Source of the DNA: Rhodanobacter sp. C05
GTDB lineage: Bacteria > Pseudomonadota > Gammaproteobacteria > Xanthomonadales > Rhodanobacteraceae
Direction: 5' to 3'
NCBI RefSeq assembly: GCF_002001165.1
Contig: NZ_MUNQ01000007.1
Coordinates: 248,001-312,000, forward strand
DNA length: 64,000 nucleotides
The notes under the pieces were generated by a model. That model was given only the letters and a program-made list of their open reading frames with translations, had not been told where the DNA came from and did no database searches. A program made the translations under genes and the position numbers. Of this stretch, positions 56,502 through 64,000 are shown one piece after another; the stretch's first letter is position 1; the number at the start of each line of letters is the position of its first letter.

Positions 56502-57470
56502 ATGCTGCGCATCGAATACGCCTACTGGCTGATCGCTGCCTTCCTGCTCTACACCGGCCTGCGCAATCTGCGCGAGCAGCACGGCTGGCACGCTGCGTTC
56601 TGGCTGGTGCTCGGCACGCTGTTCGGCAGCGGCGATTACGTGTTGGCGCAACAGGCCACCGGCCACGCGCTACCGGCGCAACTGGCTGGTATCGGGGTGA
56701 TCGTGCTGGCGCTGCTGGCACCACGCCTGCGCCGCCACGCACATGTTGAAGGCAACAACGCCGAGCAACGCCTGCAATCGGCGATCCGACTCGGTCACAA
56801 GTTGTTCGTGCCCGCCTTGCTGATTCCACTGGTAACCCTGCTGGTGGCGTTGTTCGGCGCGCATCTTTTCATTGCAGGACATGCCGTATTCGCCACGCCG
56901 CAGATGACCCTGACCGGACTGGCGCTGGCCTGCCTGGTCTCACTGTTCGCAGCGGCGCGGGTGGCGCATGCGCCGATGCGCGACGGCCTGGCCGAAGGCC
57001 GACGCCTGCTCGATGCGATCGGCTGGGCGGCGCTGCTGCCACTGCTGCTGGCGGCGCTGGGCGAGGTGTTCACTCAAAGCGGCGTGGGCGCGGCGATCGC
57101 CGCACTGGCCGGCACCTTCCTGCCGACCGGCAGCGCCTTTGCCTGCCTGCTCGCCTTCGCACTCGGCATGGTGTTGTTCACCGTGATCATGGGCAACGCG
57201 TTCGCGGCGTTTCCGGTGATGATGGCCGGCATCGGCCTGCCGCTGCTGATCCATCAGCACGGTGCGAATCCGGCGATCCTCGGTTCGATGGGCATGCTGT
57301 GCGGCTACTGCGGCACCCTGCTGACACCGATGGCAGCCGACTTCAACCTGGTGCCGGCTGCGCTGCTGGAACTGCGCAGCCCGTACGGAGTGATCCGCGC
57401 GCAGGTATGGAGCGCGTTGTGGATTCTCGCCACTACCTTCATGTTGATGTGGCTGCTGGTATTCCGCTGA
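56502..57470 (+). CDS. DUF979 membrane protein, partner of DUF969
   Basis: This 322-residue DUF979-family protein has about nine or ten hydrophobic segments, with family stretches IEYAYWLIAAFLLYTGLRNL, GVGAAIAALAGTFLPTGSAF, VIMGNAFAAFPVMMAGIGLP and GYCGTLLTPMAADFN. It begins 2 bases after the DUF969 stop, so the pair are made together. A repeated GNAFAAFPVM/GYCGTLLTP arrangement recalls the hairpin loops of ion-transporter (IT) superfamily carriers. Likely one subunit of a pyroglutamate transporter. Confidence 0.88.
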   Translation: MLRIEYAYWLIAAFLLYTGLRNLREQHGWHAAFWLVLGTLFGSGDYVLAQQATGHALPAQLAGIGVIVLALLAPRLRRHAHVEGNNAEQRLQSAIRLGHKLFVPALLIPLVTLLVALFGAHLFIAGHAVFATPQMTLTGLALACLVSLFAAARVAHAPMRDGLAEGRRLLDAIGWAALLPLLLAALGEVFTQSGVGAAIAALAGTFLPTGSAFACLLAFALGMVLFTVIMGNAFAAFPVMMAGIGLPLLIHQHGANPAILGSMGMLCGYCGTLLTPMAADFNLVPAALLELRSPYGVIRAQVWSALWILATTFMLMWLLVFR

Positions 57471-57486
57471 ATTCGATGAGGTCTGC

Positions 57487-58140
57487 ATGAGCACCGTCCC
57501 ACGTATCCTGCTGACCGGTTTCGATCCGTTCGGCGGCGAAAGCATCAATCCGTCGTGGGAGGCCGTGCGGACACTGCACGGCAAACGCATCGGCGGACAT
57601 CGTGTTGTCGCGTTGCAGTTGCCGACGGAGTTTGCCAGTTCGCTGCGCATGCTCAAGGCGGCGGTGCGCGAGCTGACCCCGGTGATCCTGCTCGGCGTAG
57701 GCCAGGCTGGTGGACGGTCGCAGCTGTCGATCGAGCGGGTGGCGATCAACCTGCAGGATGCGCGCATTCCCGACAACGCCGGGGCGCAGCCGGTGGACGA
57801 ACCTGTGATCGCCGGCGCACCGGCCGCCTACTTCAGCACGCTGCCGATCAAGGCGATGCTGGCTGCAATGCATGCGCAAGGCCTGCCGGCCGAGATATCG
57901 AACAGCGCCGGTACCTATGTCTGCAACCAGATCGCCTACGCCATGCTGTATCTGGCAGCGAAGCGGCGTGGCGTACGCGCCGGCTTCATCCACATTCCGT
58001 ACTCGCCAACACAGGCGGCACCGCGACACGGTGCCGCCAGCATGGCGCTGACTGATGTGGTGCGCGGCCTGGAGATCGCCTTGCGCACAGCGATCACCAC
58101 GCCGGTTGATCGCAAGCTTGGCGCCGGCGCACTCGACTGA
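57487..58140 (+). CDS. pcp: Pyroglutamyl-peptidase I
   Basis: This 217-residue cytosolic cysteine peptidase (family C15) removes N-terminal pyroglutamate from peptides. The start LLTGFDPFGGESINPSWEAV is diagnostic. The catalytic Glu is in RSQLSIERVAINL, Cys in GTYVCNQIAYAM and His in GFIHIPYSPTQ. It ends the operon, supplying 5-oxoproline to PxpABC. The last residues before the stop show no unusual extension. Confidence 0.97.
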   Translation: MSTVPRILLTGFDPFGGESINPSWEAVRTLHGKRIGGHRVVALQLPTEFASSLRMLKAAVRELTPVILLGVGQAGGRSQLSIERVAINLQDARIPDNAGAQPVDEPVIAGAPAAYFSTLPIKAMLAAMHAQGLPAEISNSAGTYVCNQIAYAMLYLAAKRRGVRAGFIHIPYSPTQAAPRHGAASMALTDVVRGLEIALRTAITTPVDRKLGAGALD

Positions 58141-58170
58141 GCGCAACACCTCTCGTCACCCGCCACGCAT

Positions 58171-58198
58171 GAAAAAGCCCGCGGATTGCTCCGCGGGC
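58171..58198 (-). terminator. Rho-independent terminator, minus strand (possibly bidirectional)
   Basis: A perfect 9-bp stem (GCCCGCGGA at 58177-58185, TCCGCGGGC at 58190-58198, loop TTGC) is followed on the minus strand by TTTTTC. It lies between convergent pcp and the lipoprotein gene and could serve both. Confidence 0.9.
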
Positions 58199-58234
58199 CG
58201 TCGATAAAAGTCCGTGCGTCCGGTATTGCGCGGA

Positions 58235-58711
58235 TCAGTACTGGGCGCCTGGCGTGTGATCCTGCGGCGGCGGCGCGTCGGGTGTCGGAGCACGCTCGTG
58301 GTGATCCTGCAAGGCGCGCGCCTTGGTGTCCTGCGGGTTGATCTCCATAAGCGTGCCCTTGTTGTCGTAGTACGTACGGAACCCGTAGTCGAGCTGCATG
58401 CGCGCCATGTACTGCAGGTGGATCTTGCGGATCTTCGAATCGTCGCTGTTCTGCAGCAGCACGGTCTTGGGCAACTTGCCCTGATCCTTCAGGTAGGCAA
58501 AGTGGCTGCCGAGATCGACCGCCGACAGCACGGCACCGTCAACCACGAACTGGCCTTCCTTGTAGGCCTGGATGGTGGCGTCGAATTGTCCCTGCATCGA
58601 AGCCGTGGTGACTCCCTTGGTGCCGCCAAAGTGACAACCGGCAAGCAGCAATGTGCTGCCCAGCATGATCGCGACGGCAGCGCGCGTCAGCAATGTGGAA
58701 AAACGGATCAT
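58235..58711 (-). CDS. Lipoprotein of unknown function
   Basis: This 158-residue protein has a lipoprotein signal (LGSTLLLAGC, lipidated Cys near residue 26). A helical body follows (MQGQFDATIQAYKEGQFVVD, SHFAYLKDQGKLP, KIRKIHLQYMARMQLDYGFR) and ends in a Pro/His-rich tail (HHERAPTPDAPPPQDH). No family is recognised. GGAG precedes the ATG at 58711. It has its own terminator. Confidence 0.78.
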   Translation of the reverse strand: MIRFSTLLTRAAVAIMLGSTLLLAGCHFGGTKGVTTASMQGQFDATIQAYKEGQFVVDGAVLSAVDLGSHFAYLKDQGKLPKTVLLQNSDDSKIRKIHLQYMARMQLDYGFRTYYDNKGTLMEINPQDTKARALQDHHERAPTPDAPPPQDHTPGAQY

Positions 58712-58834
58712 GCAGGTCTCCTGAAAATCAAACAATTGAATCAATAATTGGGAAGTGTAACGCCGGACGGTGACATGGGCAGCTGTGGCAGATGCCCGCC
58801 GTTCAGCCACCTGCCTTCGACAGGGCCGTCCGGT

Positions 58835-59401
58835 TCAAGTTCGCGGCAGCGTCACGCCCTGCTGGCCCTGATATTTGCCGCCGCGATCCTTGTAGCTGGT
58901 CTCGCATTCCTCGTCGGATTCGAGGAACAGCATCTGCGCCACACCCTCGTTGGCGTAGATTTTTGCGGGCAGCGGCGTGGTGTTGGAGAACTCCAGCGTC
59001 ACATGGCCTTCCCACTCCGGCTCCAGCGGCGTCACGTTGACGATGATGCCGCAGCGCGCGTAGGTGCTCTTGCCGAGGCAGATCGTCAGCACCTGGCGTG
59101 GAATGCGGAAATACTCGACCGTGCGCGCCAGCGCGAACGAGTTCGGCGGAATGATGCACACGTCCGCTTCGACGTCGACGAAGCTGGTTGGATCGAACGC
59201 CTTCGGGTCGACGATGGTCGAGTTGATATTGGTGAAGATCTTGAATTCGCGCGCACAGCGCACGTCATAGCCGTAGCTGGAGGTGCCATAGGACACCAGC
59301 TTCTGGCCATCGCGCAGCTTGACCTGGCCAGCCTCGAACGGCTCGATCATGCCGTGGCTCTCGGCCATGCGGCGAATCCACTTGTCGGACTTGATGCTCA
59401 C
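58835..59401 (-). CDS. dcd: dCTP deaminase
   Basis: This 188-residue trimeric enzyme deaminates dCTP to dUTP for thymidylate synthesis. Family motifs are [12 protein letters not shown] at the start, [12 protein letters not shown], the nucleotide-binding [19 protein letters not shown] with catalytic Glu in [13 protein letters not shown], and the C-terminal [13 protein letters not shown]. Translation starts at GTG 59401. Mrp and dcd are neighbours in many gammaproteobacteria; here an FMN reductase gene lies between. Confidence 0.97.
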   Translation of the reverse strand: MSIKSDKWIRRMAESHGMIEPFEAGQVKLRDGQKLVSYGTSSYGYDVRCAREFKIFTNINSTIVDPKAFDPTSFVDVEADVCIIPPNSFALARTVEYFRIPRQVLTICLGKSTYARCGIIVNVTPLEPEWEGHVTLEFSNTTPLPAKIYANEGVAQMLFLESDEECETSYKDRGGKYQGQQGVTLPRT

Positions 59402-59494
59402 GCGGACTCCGGTCGGTAACAGGATCGCCCGGTCGAGCCGGGCGCAAACGACAAAAATACATGGTCAGACCGCTACCACGCCAGCCTGCAGGCT

Positions 59495-60040
59495 TCACGT
59501 CACAGCCAGTTCTGCGACGAGCACAGTCAGCGCAGCACGCAATTCCATGCAGCGTTCGGCACTGGCCAACACTTGCGCCACGCTGCAGCCTGCGCCCGGC
59601 AATGCCACCAGGAACGGCTGCGTGGTCAGCAATTGGGCGGACATTGTGCGCAGGATCTCGCCCAGCGCGTCCTGCGCATGATGCGAACCACGCGCTGCGG
59701 TATTCAGCAACAGTACCCGCTTGCCAGGGAACTCCAGGCTACCCACCAGCCAGTCGAGCAGGTTCTTGAACGCGCCGGGCACACCGTGCGCATATTCGGG
59801 ACAGGCGACCAGCAAGGCATCGGCACGCCCCACCGCCTCGCGCAACTCAACCACGGAGGCAGGTAACAGTGCGGCTTCGTCATCCGGATTGAACAGCGGT
59901 AGCGCGCCGAGACCCTCATAAAGATCGAGTTCCAGCATGTCCGTTGCAAGCTGCCGTGCCGCCTGCAAGGCAGCCGTGTTTGCCGAAACTCGGCGCAGGC
60001 TGCCGGATAGACACAACACCCGTCGTCGCGTCGCCGTCAT
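59495..60040 (-). CDS. NADPH-dependent FMN reductase family protein
   Basis: This 181-residue flavodoxin-fold protein resembles NADPH-dependent FMN/azo reductases. The FMN-binding start is LCLSGSLRRVSANTA and a second flavin loop is CPEYAHGVPGAFKNLLDWL. It overlaps mrp by 4 bases (ATGA). A very long open frame covers it and mrp in the same direction but only this part has family features. The physiological acceptor is unknown. Confidence 0.92.
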   Translation of the reverse strand: MTATRRRVLCLSGSLRRVSANTAALQAARQLATDMLELDLYEGLGALPLFNPDDEAALLPASVVELREAVGRADALLVACPEYAHGVPGAFKNLLDWLVGSLEFPGKRVLLLNTAARGSHHAQDALGEILRTMSAQLLTTQPFLVALPGAGCSVAQVLASAERCMELRAALTVLVAELAVT

Positions 60041-61131
60041 GCGACAGGCGCGCCCTGCACCACGATCTTGCCCAGTCCCAGTGACTTGTTGCGTGGCTGG
60101 CGCGAAAGTCGCCCTGCGGCATTGCGGGCAATTTCGCGGTAACGGGCCGCCAGATCGGAATCCGGCATCGCCACCACCGTAGGTGTGCCGCCATCGGCCT
60201 GCTCGCGGATGCGGATGTCCAGCGGCAGCGAACCGAGGTAAGGCACGCCGTATTGCGTTGACATCCGCTCGCCGCCGCCTTCGCCAAAGATATGCTCCTC
60301 GTGGCCGCAGTTCGAGCAGACATGCGTGGCCATGTTCTCCACCACGCCGAGCACCGGCACCTCGACCTTTTCGAACATCTTGAGCGCCTTGCGCGCATCC
60401 AGCAGCGCGATGTCCTGCGGCGTGGTGACGATCACTGCGCCAGCCACCGGCACCTTCTGCGACAGCGTGAGCTGGATGTCGCCGGTGCCCGGCGGCAGGT
60501 CGATGATCAGATAGTCCAGTTGCTCCCAGCGCGTGTCGGTGAGCAGCTGCATCATCGCCTGCGTCACCATCGGGCCGCGCCAGATCATCGGCGTGTCCGC
60601 TTCCACCAGAAAACCGATCGACATCACCGGCATGCCGTGCGCCTGCATCGGGATGATGCTCTTGCCATCGGGCGATTCCGGCTTGCCGCTGACGCCCAGC
60701 ATGGTCGGCTGGCTGGGCCCGTAGATGTCGGCATCCAGCACGCCGACCTTCGCACCCTCGGCCTGCAGCGCGAGCGCCAGGTTCGCCGACACGGTGGACT
60801 TGCCTACACCGCCTTTGCCCGAGGCCACCACGATGATGTTCTTCACGTTCGGCAACGGCCCCAGCGTGCCCTGCACCTTGTGCACGTGGACGCGGCTGGT
60901 GATCGAGACAGCAGCCGATTCGATCGCCGGATCGCTCTCCAAGGCCTGCCGAACACGCCCAGTCAGACTGTCGATCGCACCCGCGGCCGGATAACCAAGC
61001 TGAATGTCCACCGACACGCGCGCACCGTCCACGCCGACCGCACGCAAGGACTCGACCAGCGGCGCGCCGGTATGGGTGTCGATCAGCTCGCCGAGAAGGC
61101 GACGGACCAGGGCTTCGTTCGCCTGTGTCAT
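60037..61131 (-). CDS. mrp: Iron-sulfur cluster carrier ATPase Mrp/ApbC
   Basis: This 364-residue P-loop ATPase carries Fe-S clusters to apoproteins. An N-terminal DUF59 (MIP18-like) domain (about 1-90, RVSVDIQLGYPAAGAIDSLT) precedes the NTPase with deviant Walker A (VASGKGGVGKSTVSANLALA), IDLPPGTGDIQLT (Walker B region), and cluster-binding cysteines in CSNCG (near residue 283). Met at 61131 was chosen for family length. Confidence 0.97.
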   Translation of the reverse strand: MTQANEALVRRLLGELIDTHTGAPLVESLRAVGVDGARVSVDIQLGYPAAGAIDSLTGRVRQALESDPAIESAAVSITSRVHVHKVQGTLGPLPNVKNIIVVASGKGGVGKSTVSANLALALQAEGAKVGVLDADIYGPSQPTMLGVSGKPESPDGKSIIPMQAHGMPVMSIGFLVEADTPMIWRGPMVTQAMMQLLTDTRWEQLDYLIIDLPPGTGDIQLTLSQKVPVAGAVIVTTPQDIALLDARKALKMFEKVEVPVLGVVENMATHVCSNCGHEEHIFGEGGGERMSTQYGVPYLGSLPLDIRIREQADGGTPTVVAMPDSDLAARYREIARNAAGRLSRQPRNKSLGLGKIVVQGAPVA

Positions 61132-61291
61132 GGGGGCTCGAATGGTATGGGGACTGCTTATTATGCCAGCCCGCATCACGGTACCGCCGACCTGGGTCAA
61201 CCAGATCGCGCAGCACATGGCGCAATGCAGCTTGACGCTCCGCACAGGCCCCGGCAGGCTCCAGCCATACGCTTTCGTACGGGAGGTCAAC

Positions 61292-61753
61292 ATGAAGCCA
61301 CTGTTCCGACTCGCCATCGCCGCCAGCCTGCTGCTGGGCGCCAGCGCCGCTTTTGCCGCCAACGACTCCCCCGTGGGGACGTGGAAACAAGTGGACGATG
61401 CAACGCACAAACCCACCTCGATCATCCAGATCACCGAAGACAACGGCAAACTGCAGGGCAAGGTGCTGCAGGTGATGAATGCGACGCCGGAGGACATTGC
61501 CCGCGACGGCAATCCTCCCAAATGTACGCAGTGCAGCGGCGCCAACAAGGATCAGCCAATCATTGGCATGACCATCATGTGGGGCGTGAGCAAGGACGAC
61601 GACGTGTGGAACGGGGGCAAGATCCTCGACCCGAAGACCGGCAAGATCTACAAGGTAAAGCTCACCTTGAGCGATGGCGGCCAGAAACTCGACGTGCACG
61701 GCTATATCGGCTTCGCCCTGCTGGGTCGCAGCCAGGTGTGGGAGCGGCAGTAA
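61292..61753 (+). CDS. DUF2147 exported protein
   Basis: This 153-residue protein has a signal peptide (AIAASLLLGASAAFA) and one DUF2147 domain. The lipocalin-like segments include SPVGTWKQVDD, GKLQGKVLQVM, PIIGMTIMWGV, WNGGKILDPKTGKIYK and LDVHGYIGFALLGRSQVW. A CTQC pair suggests a disulfide. Function is unknown. GGGAGG gives a good ribosome-binding site, and a strong terminator follows. Confidence 0.93.
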   Translation: MKPLFRLAIAASLLLGASAAFAANDSPVGTWKQVDDATHKPTSIIQITEDNGKLQGKVLQVMNATPEDIARDGNPPKCTQCSGANKDQPIIGMTIMWGVSKDDDVWNGGKILDPKTGKIYKVKLTLSDGGQKLDVHGYIGFALLGRSQVWERQ

Positions 61754-61790
61754 CAGGCACCAGCGTCAAACGCCTTGTCCGTGTAGTACC

Positions 61791-61825
61791 AAACCCCATG
61801 CCGGGGCTCCGGCATGGGGTTTTTC
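61791..61825 (+). terminator. Rho-independent terminator after the DUF2147 gene
   Basis: A perfect 14-bp stem (AAACCCCATGCCGG at 61791-61804, CCGGCATGGGGTTT at 61809-61822) with loop GGCT ends in a T-run. It lies between convergent genes and may act both ways. Confidence 0.95.
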
Positions 61826-61863
61826 ATTGGCCTCAGGCAGGCCTATAGGGCTTATGTCCTGCC

Positions 61864-62658
61864 TCATGCCGCTGGCGCCTCAGCCCGATGCACCGTCAGC
61901 CCATGCGCGCTGAATGTTGCACGAAGCGCACGACCGACATCGTGCTCGACCACCAGATGCTGCACTTCGTCGATACCAGCCACCCGATGCGTCGCCACGG
62001 TACCGAGCTTGTCGCTGGTGGCGACGACAACGACCTCACCGCTGGCCTCGACCATCGCCCGCTTCAGCAGGACTTCCTCGCTGTCGAAACCCCATAGGCC
62101 GCCGTCCGCATCAACGGCGCAGGCGCCGGGAAAGCACAGATCGGCACGTACCCGCTGGATCTCCTGCACCGCCTGCGCACCGACAGCGGCACCAATCCGT
62201 GCATCGATTCGGCCGCCGATCAGCAGGATCTCGAAGCCTTCACGCTCCAGCAGGATCTGCGCGATCTCCGGCGCATTGGTCACCACGGTCAGTCCGAAAT
62301 CCGGTGGTAACACGGCGGCGATCGCCGCGTTGGTCGAACCGGCATCGATCAGCAACACCTGTCCTTGCCGCACCAGGGCCACCGCCTTGCGTGCCAAGGC
62401 CAGCTTGCGACCGGCATGTTCGTGGCGCCGCTGCTTGAGCGGCGCCACGGCGGCGGACAAGGGCAGCGCACCGCCGTATACGCGCTTGCACAGACCTTGT
62501 GCGGCCAGCTCGCGCAGATCGCGCCGGACCGAATCCTCGGACACCGCGAATTCCGTCGCCAGCTCCACTGCCACCACGCGACCGCGCTGGTGCAGTCGAT
62601 CGAGTATCCATTGCTGGCGCTCCTGCGGCAGCATCTCGCCGGGATTCACCTTAGCCAT
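61864..62658 (-). CDS. DeoR/GlpR-family transcriptional regulator
   Basis: This 264-residue protein has an N-terminal DeoR helix-turn-helix (PQERQQWILDRLHQRGRVVA, then FAVSEDSVRRDLRELAAQG) and a C-terminal DeoRC sugar-phosphate-sensing domain (LLIDAGSTNAAIAAVLP, then TVVTNAPEIAQIL). Family members repress sugar or nucleoside catabolic genes. It overlaps the HAD phosphatase gene by 8 bases in an MFS-HAD-DeoR operon, so it may control that set. The frame is open upstream; Met at 62658 fits the family. Confidence 0.93.
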   Translation of the reverse strand: MAKVNPGEMLPQERQQWILDRLHQRGRVVAVELATEFAVSEDSVRRDLRELAAQGLCKRVYGGALPLSAAVAPLKQRRHEHAGRKLALARKAVALVRQGQVLLIDAGSTNAAIAAVLPPDFGLTVVTNAPEIAQILLEREGFEILLIGGRIDARIGAAVGAQAVQEIQRVRADLCFPGACAVDADGGLWGFDSEEVLLKRAMVEASGEVVVVATSDKLGTVATHRVAGIDEVQHLVVEHDVGRALRATFSAHGLTVHRAEAPAA

Positions 62659-63313
62659 GCTCACGCATCTCCGGCGATGCGGCGTCGAGCAAGCCCAGCG
62701 AAACCAGTTCAGCGCGCAATGTCGTTGCATCACGGAACTGCAGCGCGTGCATGCCGAGCTTCGCCGCCGCAGCCACATTGCGCGGAGCGTCGTCGATAAA
62801 GACGGCGCGTTCCGGCTGAACACCGTAACGGTTCAGCAGTACGTGGAAGATCGCCGGATCGGGCTTGATCATCCGCTCCGCCCCGGACACCACAATGCCC
62901 TCGAATACCTGCAGGAACGCATAGCGCTCGAACGCCAGCGGAAAGGTTTCCTGCGACCAGTTGGTCAAGGCATACAGGCGCATGCCGCGCACACGCAGCT
63001 CATGGAATATCGCCAGGCTGTCGTGCAGCGGGCCGCGCAACATCTCGTCCCAGCGTGCACGGTAGGCGGCGATCAGCGCAGCGTGTTCGGGGAACTCCGC
63101 GCTACGCAGCCGGATGGCTTCATCCCATGGACGCCCGGCGTCCTGTTGCTCGTTCCACGGCGAATTGCACACCTCGGCCAGGAACCGCTCCATCGCCTGC
63201 TCGTCATCGAATAGCTGGCGATACAGATAGCGCGGATTCCAGTCGATCAGGACACCGCCGAGATCGAAGATCACCGTGTCCACTGCCGCATGCCCCGGTC
63301 CACGTTCGCTCAT
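62651..63313 (-). CDS. HAD-family hydrolase (subfamily IA)
   Basis: This 220-residue HAD enzyme has motif I in TVIFDLGGVLIDWNP (nucleophilic Asp), motif II in YALTNWSQE, Lys motif in ERMIKPDPAIF and the acidic motif in AVFIDDAPRNV. The LGGVLIDWN type resembles the YihX glucose-1-phosphate phosphatase group, so a sugar phosphate is a likely substrate. Met at 63313, after GAGGATGACG, was chosen; Met at 63334 is an alternative. It lies 26 bases after the MFS gene. Confidence 0.92.
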   Translation of the reverse strand: MSERGPGHAAVDTVIFDLGGVLIDWNPRYLYRQLFDDEQAMERFLAEVCNSPWNEQQDAGRPWDEAIRLRSAEFPEHAALIAAYRARWDEMLRGPLHDSLAIFHELRVRGMRLYALTNWSQETFPLAFERYAFLQVFEGIVVSGAERMIKPDPAIFHVLLNRYGVQPERAVFIDDAPRNVAAAAKLGMHALQFRDATTLRAELVSLGLLDAASPEMREHG

Positions 63314-63339
63314 TTCGTCATCCTCATCATGCATGTCAT

Positions 63340-64000
63340 TCAACGCCGCACGATTCGCGCCGAGGCTGCCACCAGCAACAGCATGCCGGCGACCACGGCC
63401 AGCGCCACCGGCAGGTTGCTGGCATGGGCCAGGAAACCGATCAGTGCCGGGCCACTAAGCAGACCGGCATAGCCCAGCGTGGTCACCGTGGCGATGGAAA
63501 TGGCTGGCGGGATACCCGGCAGGCGGCCCGCCGCACTGAACATCACCGGCACGATGTTCGACGCGCCCAGGCCAATCAACACGAAACCGGACAGCGAAAC
63601 CGGTGGCCATGGCGACATCGCTGCCAGCAGGAACCCGAGCGCAGCGGTACCGGCACCGACGCGCACCGCCCACACCGGACCCAATCGCCCGACCACCCGA
63701 TCGCCGGCAAGTCGGCCGACGGCCATCGCCACCGAGAAACATGCGTAACCGATACCGGCGGATGCCGCGGAGAAACCGCGGAAGTCGCGCAGCAACACGG
63801 CGCTCCAGTCGAGCATCGAGCCCTCGGCCAGGAAACTGACAAAGCACAGCACGCCAAGCAGCAACACCAGTCCGCGCGGCAGACGGAACACCGCCGCCCG
63901 TTCGGCCGCATCGTCCACACGGGAAAGCAGGCTGCTGCGCTGGCTGAGCACGATCAGCGCCAGTAGCAGCGCGATCACCACGGCGCCGGCCCACAGCGGC
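63340..64000 (-). CDS. MFS transporter, C-terminal part
   Basis: This is the C-terminal half (about 220 residues visible) of a 12-helix major facilitator superfamily transporter that continues past the window end. The visible helices include GLVLLLGVLCFVSFLAEGSM, ACFSVAMAVGRLAGDRVVGR (motif A-like GRLAGDRV between helices) and LSGFVLIGLGASNIVPVMFS. ASNIVPVMFSAAGR and SIATVTTLGYAGLLSGPALI resemble the YbjJ/fucose-permease-type group. It heads an operon with a HAD phosphatase and a DeoR regulator, suggesting a sugar-related substrate. Confidence 0.88.
   Translation of the reverse strand, partial: PLWAGAVVIALLLALIVLSQRSSLLSRVDDAAERAAVFRLPRGLVLLLGVLCFVSFLAEGSMLDWSAVLLRDFRGFSAASAGIGYACFSVAMAVGRLAGDRVVGRLGPVWAVRVGAGTAALGFLLAAMSPWPPVSLSGFVLIGLGASNIVPVMFSAAGRLPGIPPAISIATVTTLGYAGLLSGPALIGFLAHASNLPVALAVVAGMLLLVAASARIVRR

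Noticed and set aside
59495-61699. Very long minus-strand open frame covering the FMN reductase and mrp
   Set aside because: Only its last 181 codons have family features. The rest runs antiphase through mrp and is a GC-rich shadow.

Overview
The window is GC-rich (mid-60s percent), almost fully coding chromosomal DNA from a gammaproteobacterium of the order Xanthomonadales, most likely family Rhodanobacteraceae (Rhodanobacter/Dyella-like). Evidence for this is the gene order prmB-aroC-asd-fimV-truA-trpF-trpBA-accD, a TrpR-family gene heading a complete hisGDCBHAF(IE) operon, a Tat-exported HiPIP, a kynurenine-pathway dioxygenase, and bacterial-type ribosomal protein THX. I see no rRNA, tRNA, prophage, intact insertion sequence or CRISPR array. 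The species assignment is inference from gene content only.

Layout. 1-3.6 kb: end of parE, an ECF sigma/anti-sigma pair followed by a secreted fasciclin protein (a SigK/RskA/MPT83-like module with two matching candidate promoters), then 3-hydroxyanthranilate dioxygenase. 3.6-8.2 kb: Nudix hydrolase, two tandem APC amino-acid permeases, a 460-bp convergent region, and HiPIP. 8.3-11.4 kb: methionine-salvage genes mtnB-mtnD-mtnC preceded by a 14-bp palindrome, plus a C13 (legumain-like) peptidase. 11.4-19.1 kb: the histidine operon (minus strand), led by a TrpR/YerC-like repressor with a trp-operator-like site in front of it. 19.3-21 kb: an HTH regulator whose start codon lies inside a perfect palindrome, with a CPBP membrane protease. 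21-25.2 kb (minus strand): gltX, small membrane protein, zur, a Zur-box-preceded MerC-like membrane protein, a CDF metal exporter and THX. 25.2-28.4 kb: outer-membrane-type protein, DUF4399, GT4 glycosyltransferase and PAP2 phosphatase. 28.4-28.8 kb: three copies of an unusual repeat module carrying DnaA-box-like sites.

28.8-43 kb: accD, trpA, trpB (with a divergent TrpI-like LysR regulator), a JmjC-type cupin, trpF, truA, fimV, a coiled-coil exported protein, asd, a 2-hydroxyacid dehydrogenase, aroC, a GNAT and prmB. 43-52 kb: psd, a hypothetical gene, MltD-like lytic transglycosylase, a Cys/His-rich mini-ORF, a membrane/TPR protein, greB, a lower-GC methyltransferase, an orphan PhnD-type binding protein, DUF3025 and rimO. 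52.2-58.1 kb: one eight-gene operon: dienelactone hydrolase, HIT protein, pxpB, pxpC, pxpA, DUF969, DUF979 and pcp. It reads as a pyroglutamyl-peptide/5-oxoproline utilisation system with DUF969/DUF979 as the likely transporter. 58.2-64 kb: lipoprotein, dcd, FMN reductase, mrp, DUF2147 protein, and a DeoR-HAD-MFS operon running off the end.

The strongest leads are the sigK-like/fasciclin module with shared promoter motifs, the Zur box in front of a MerC-like protein, the trp-operator-like site heading the his operon, the DUF969/DUF979 transporter candidate, and the three-copy repeat module at 28.4 kb.
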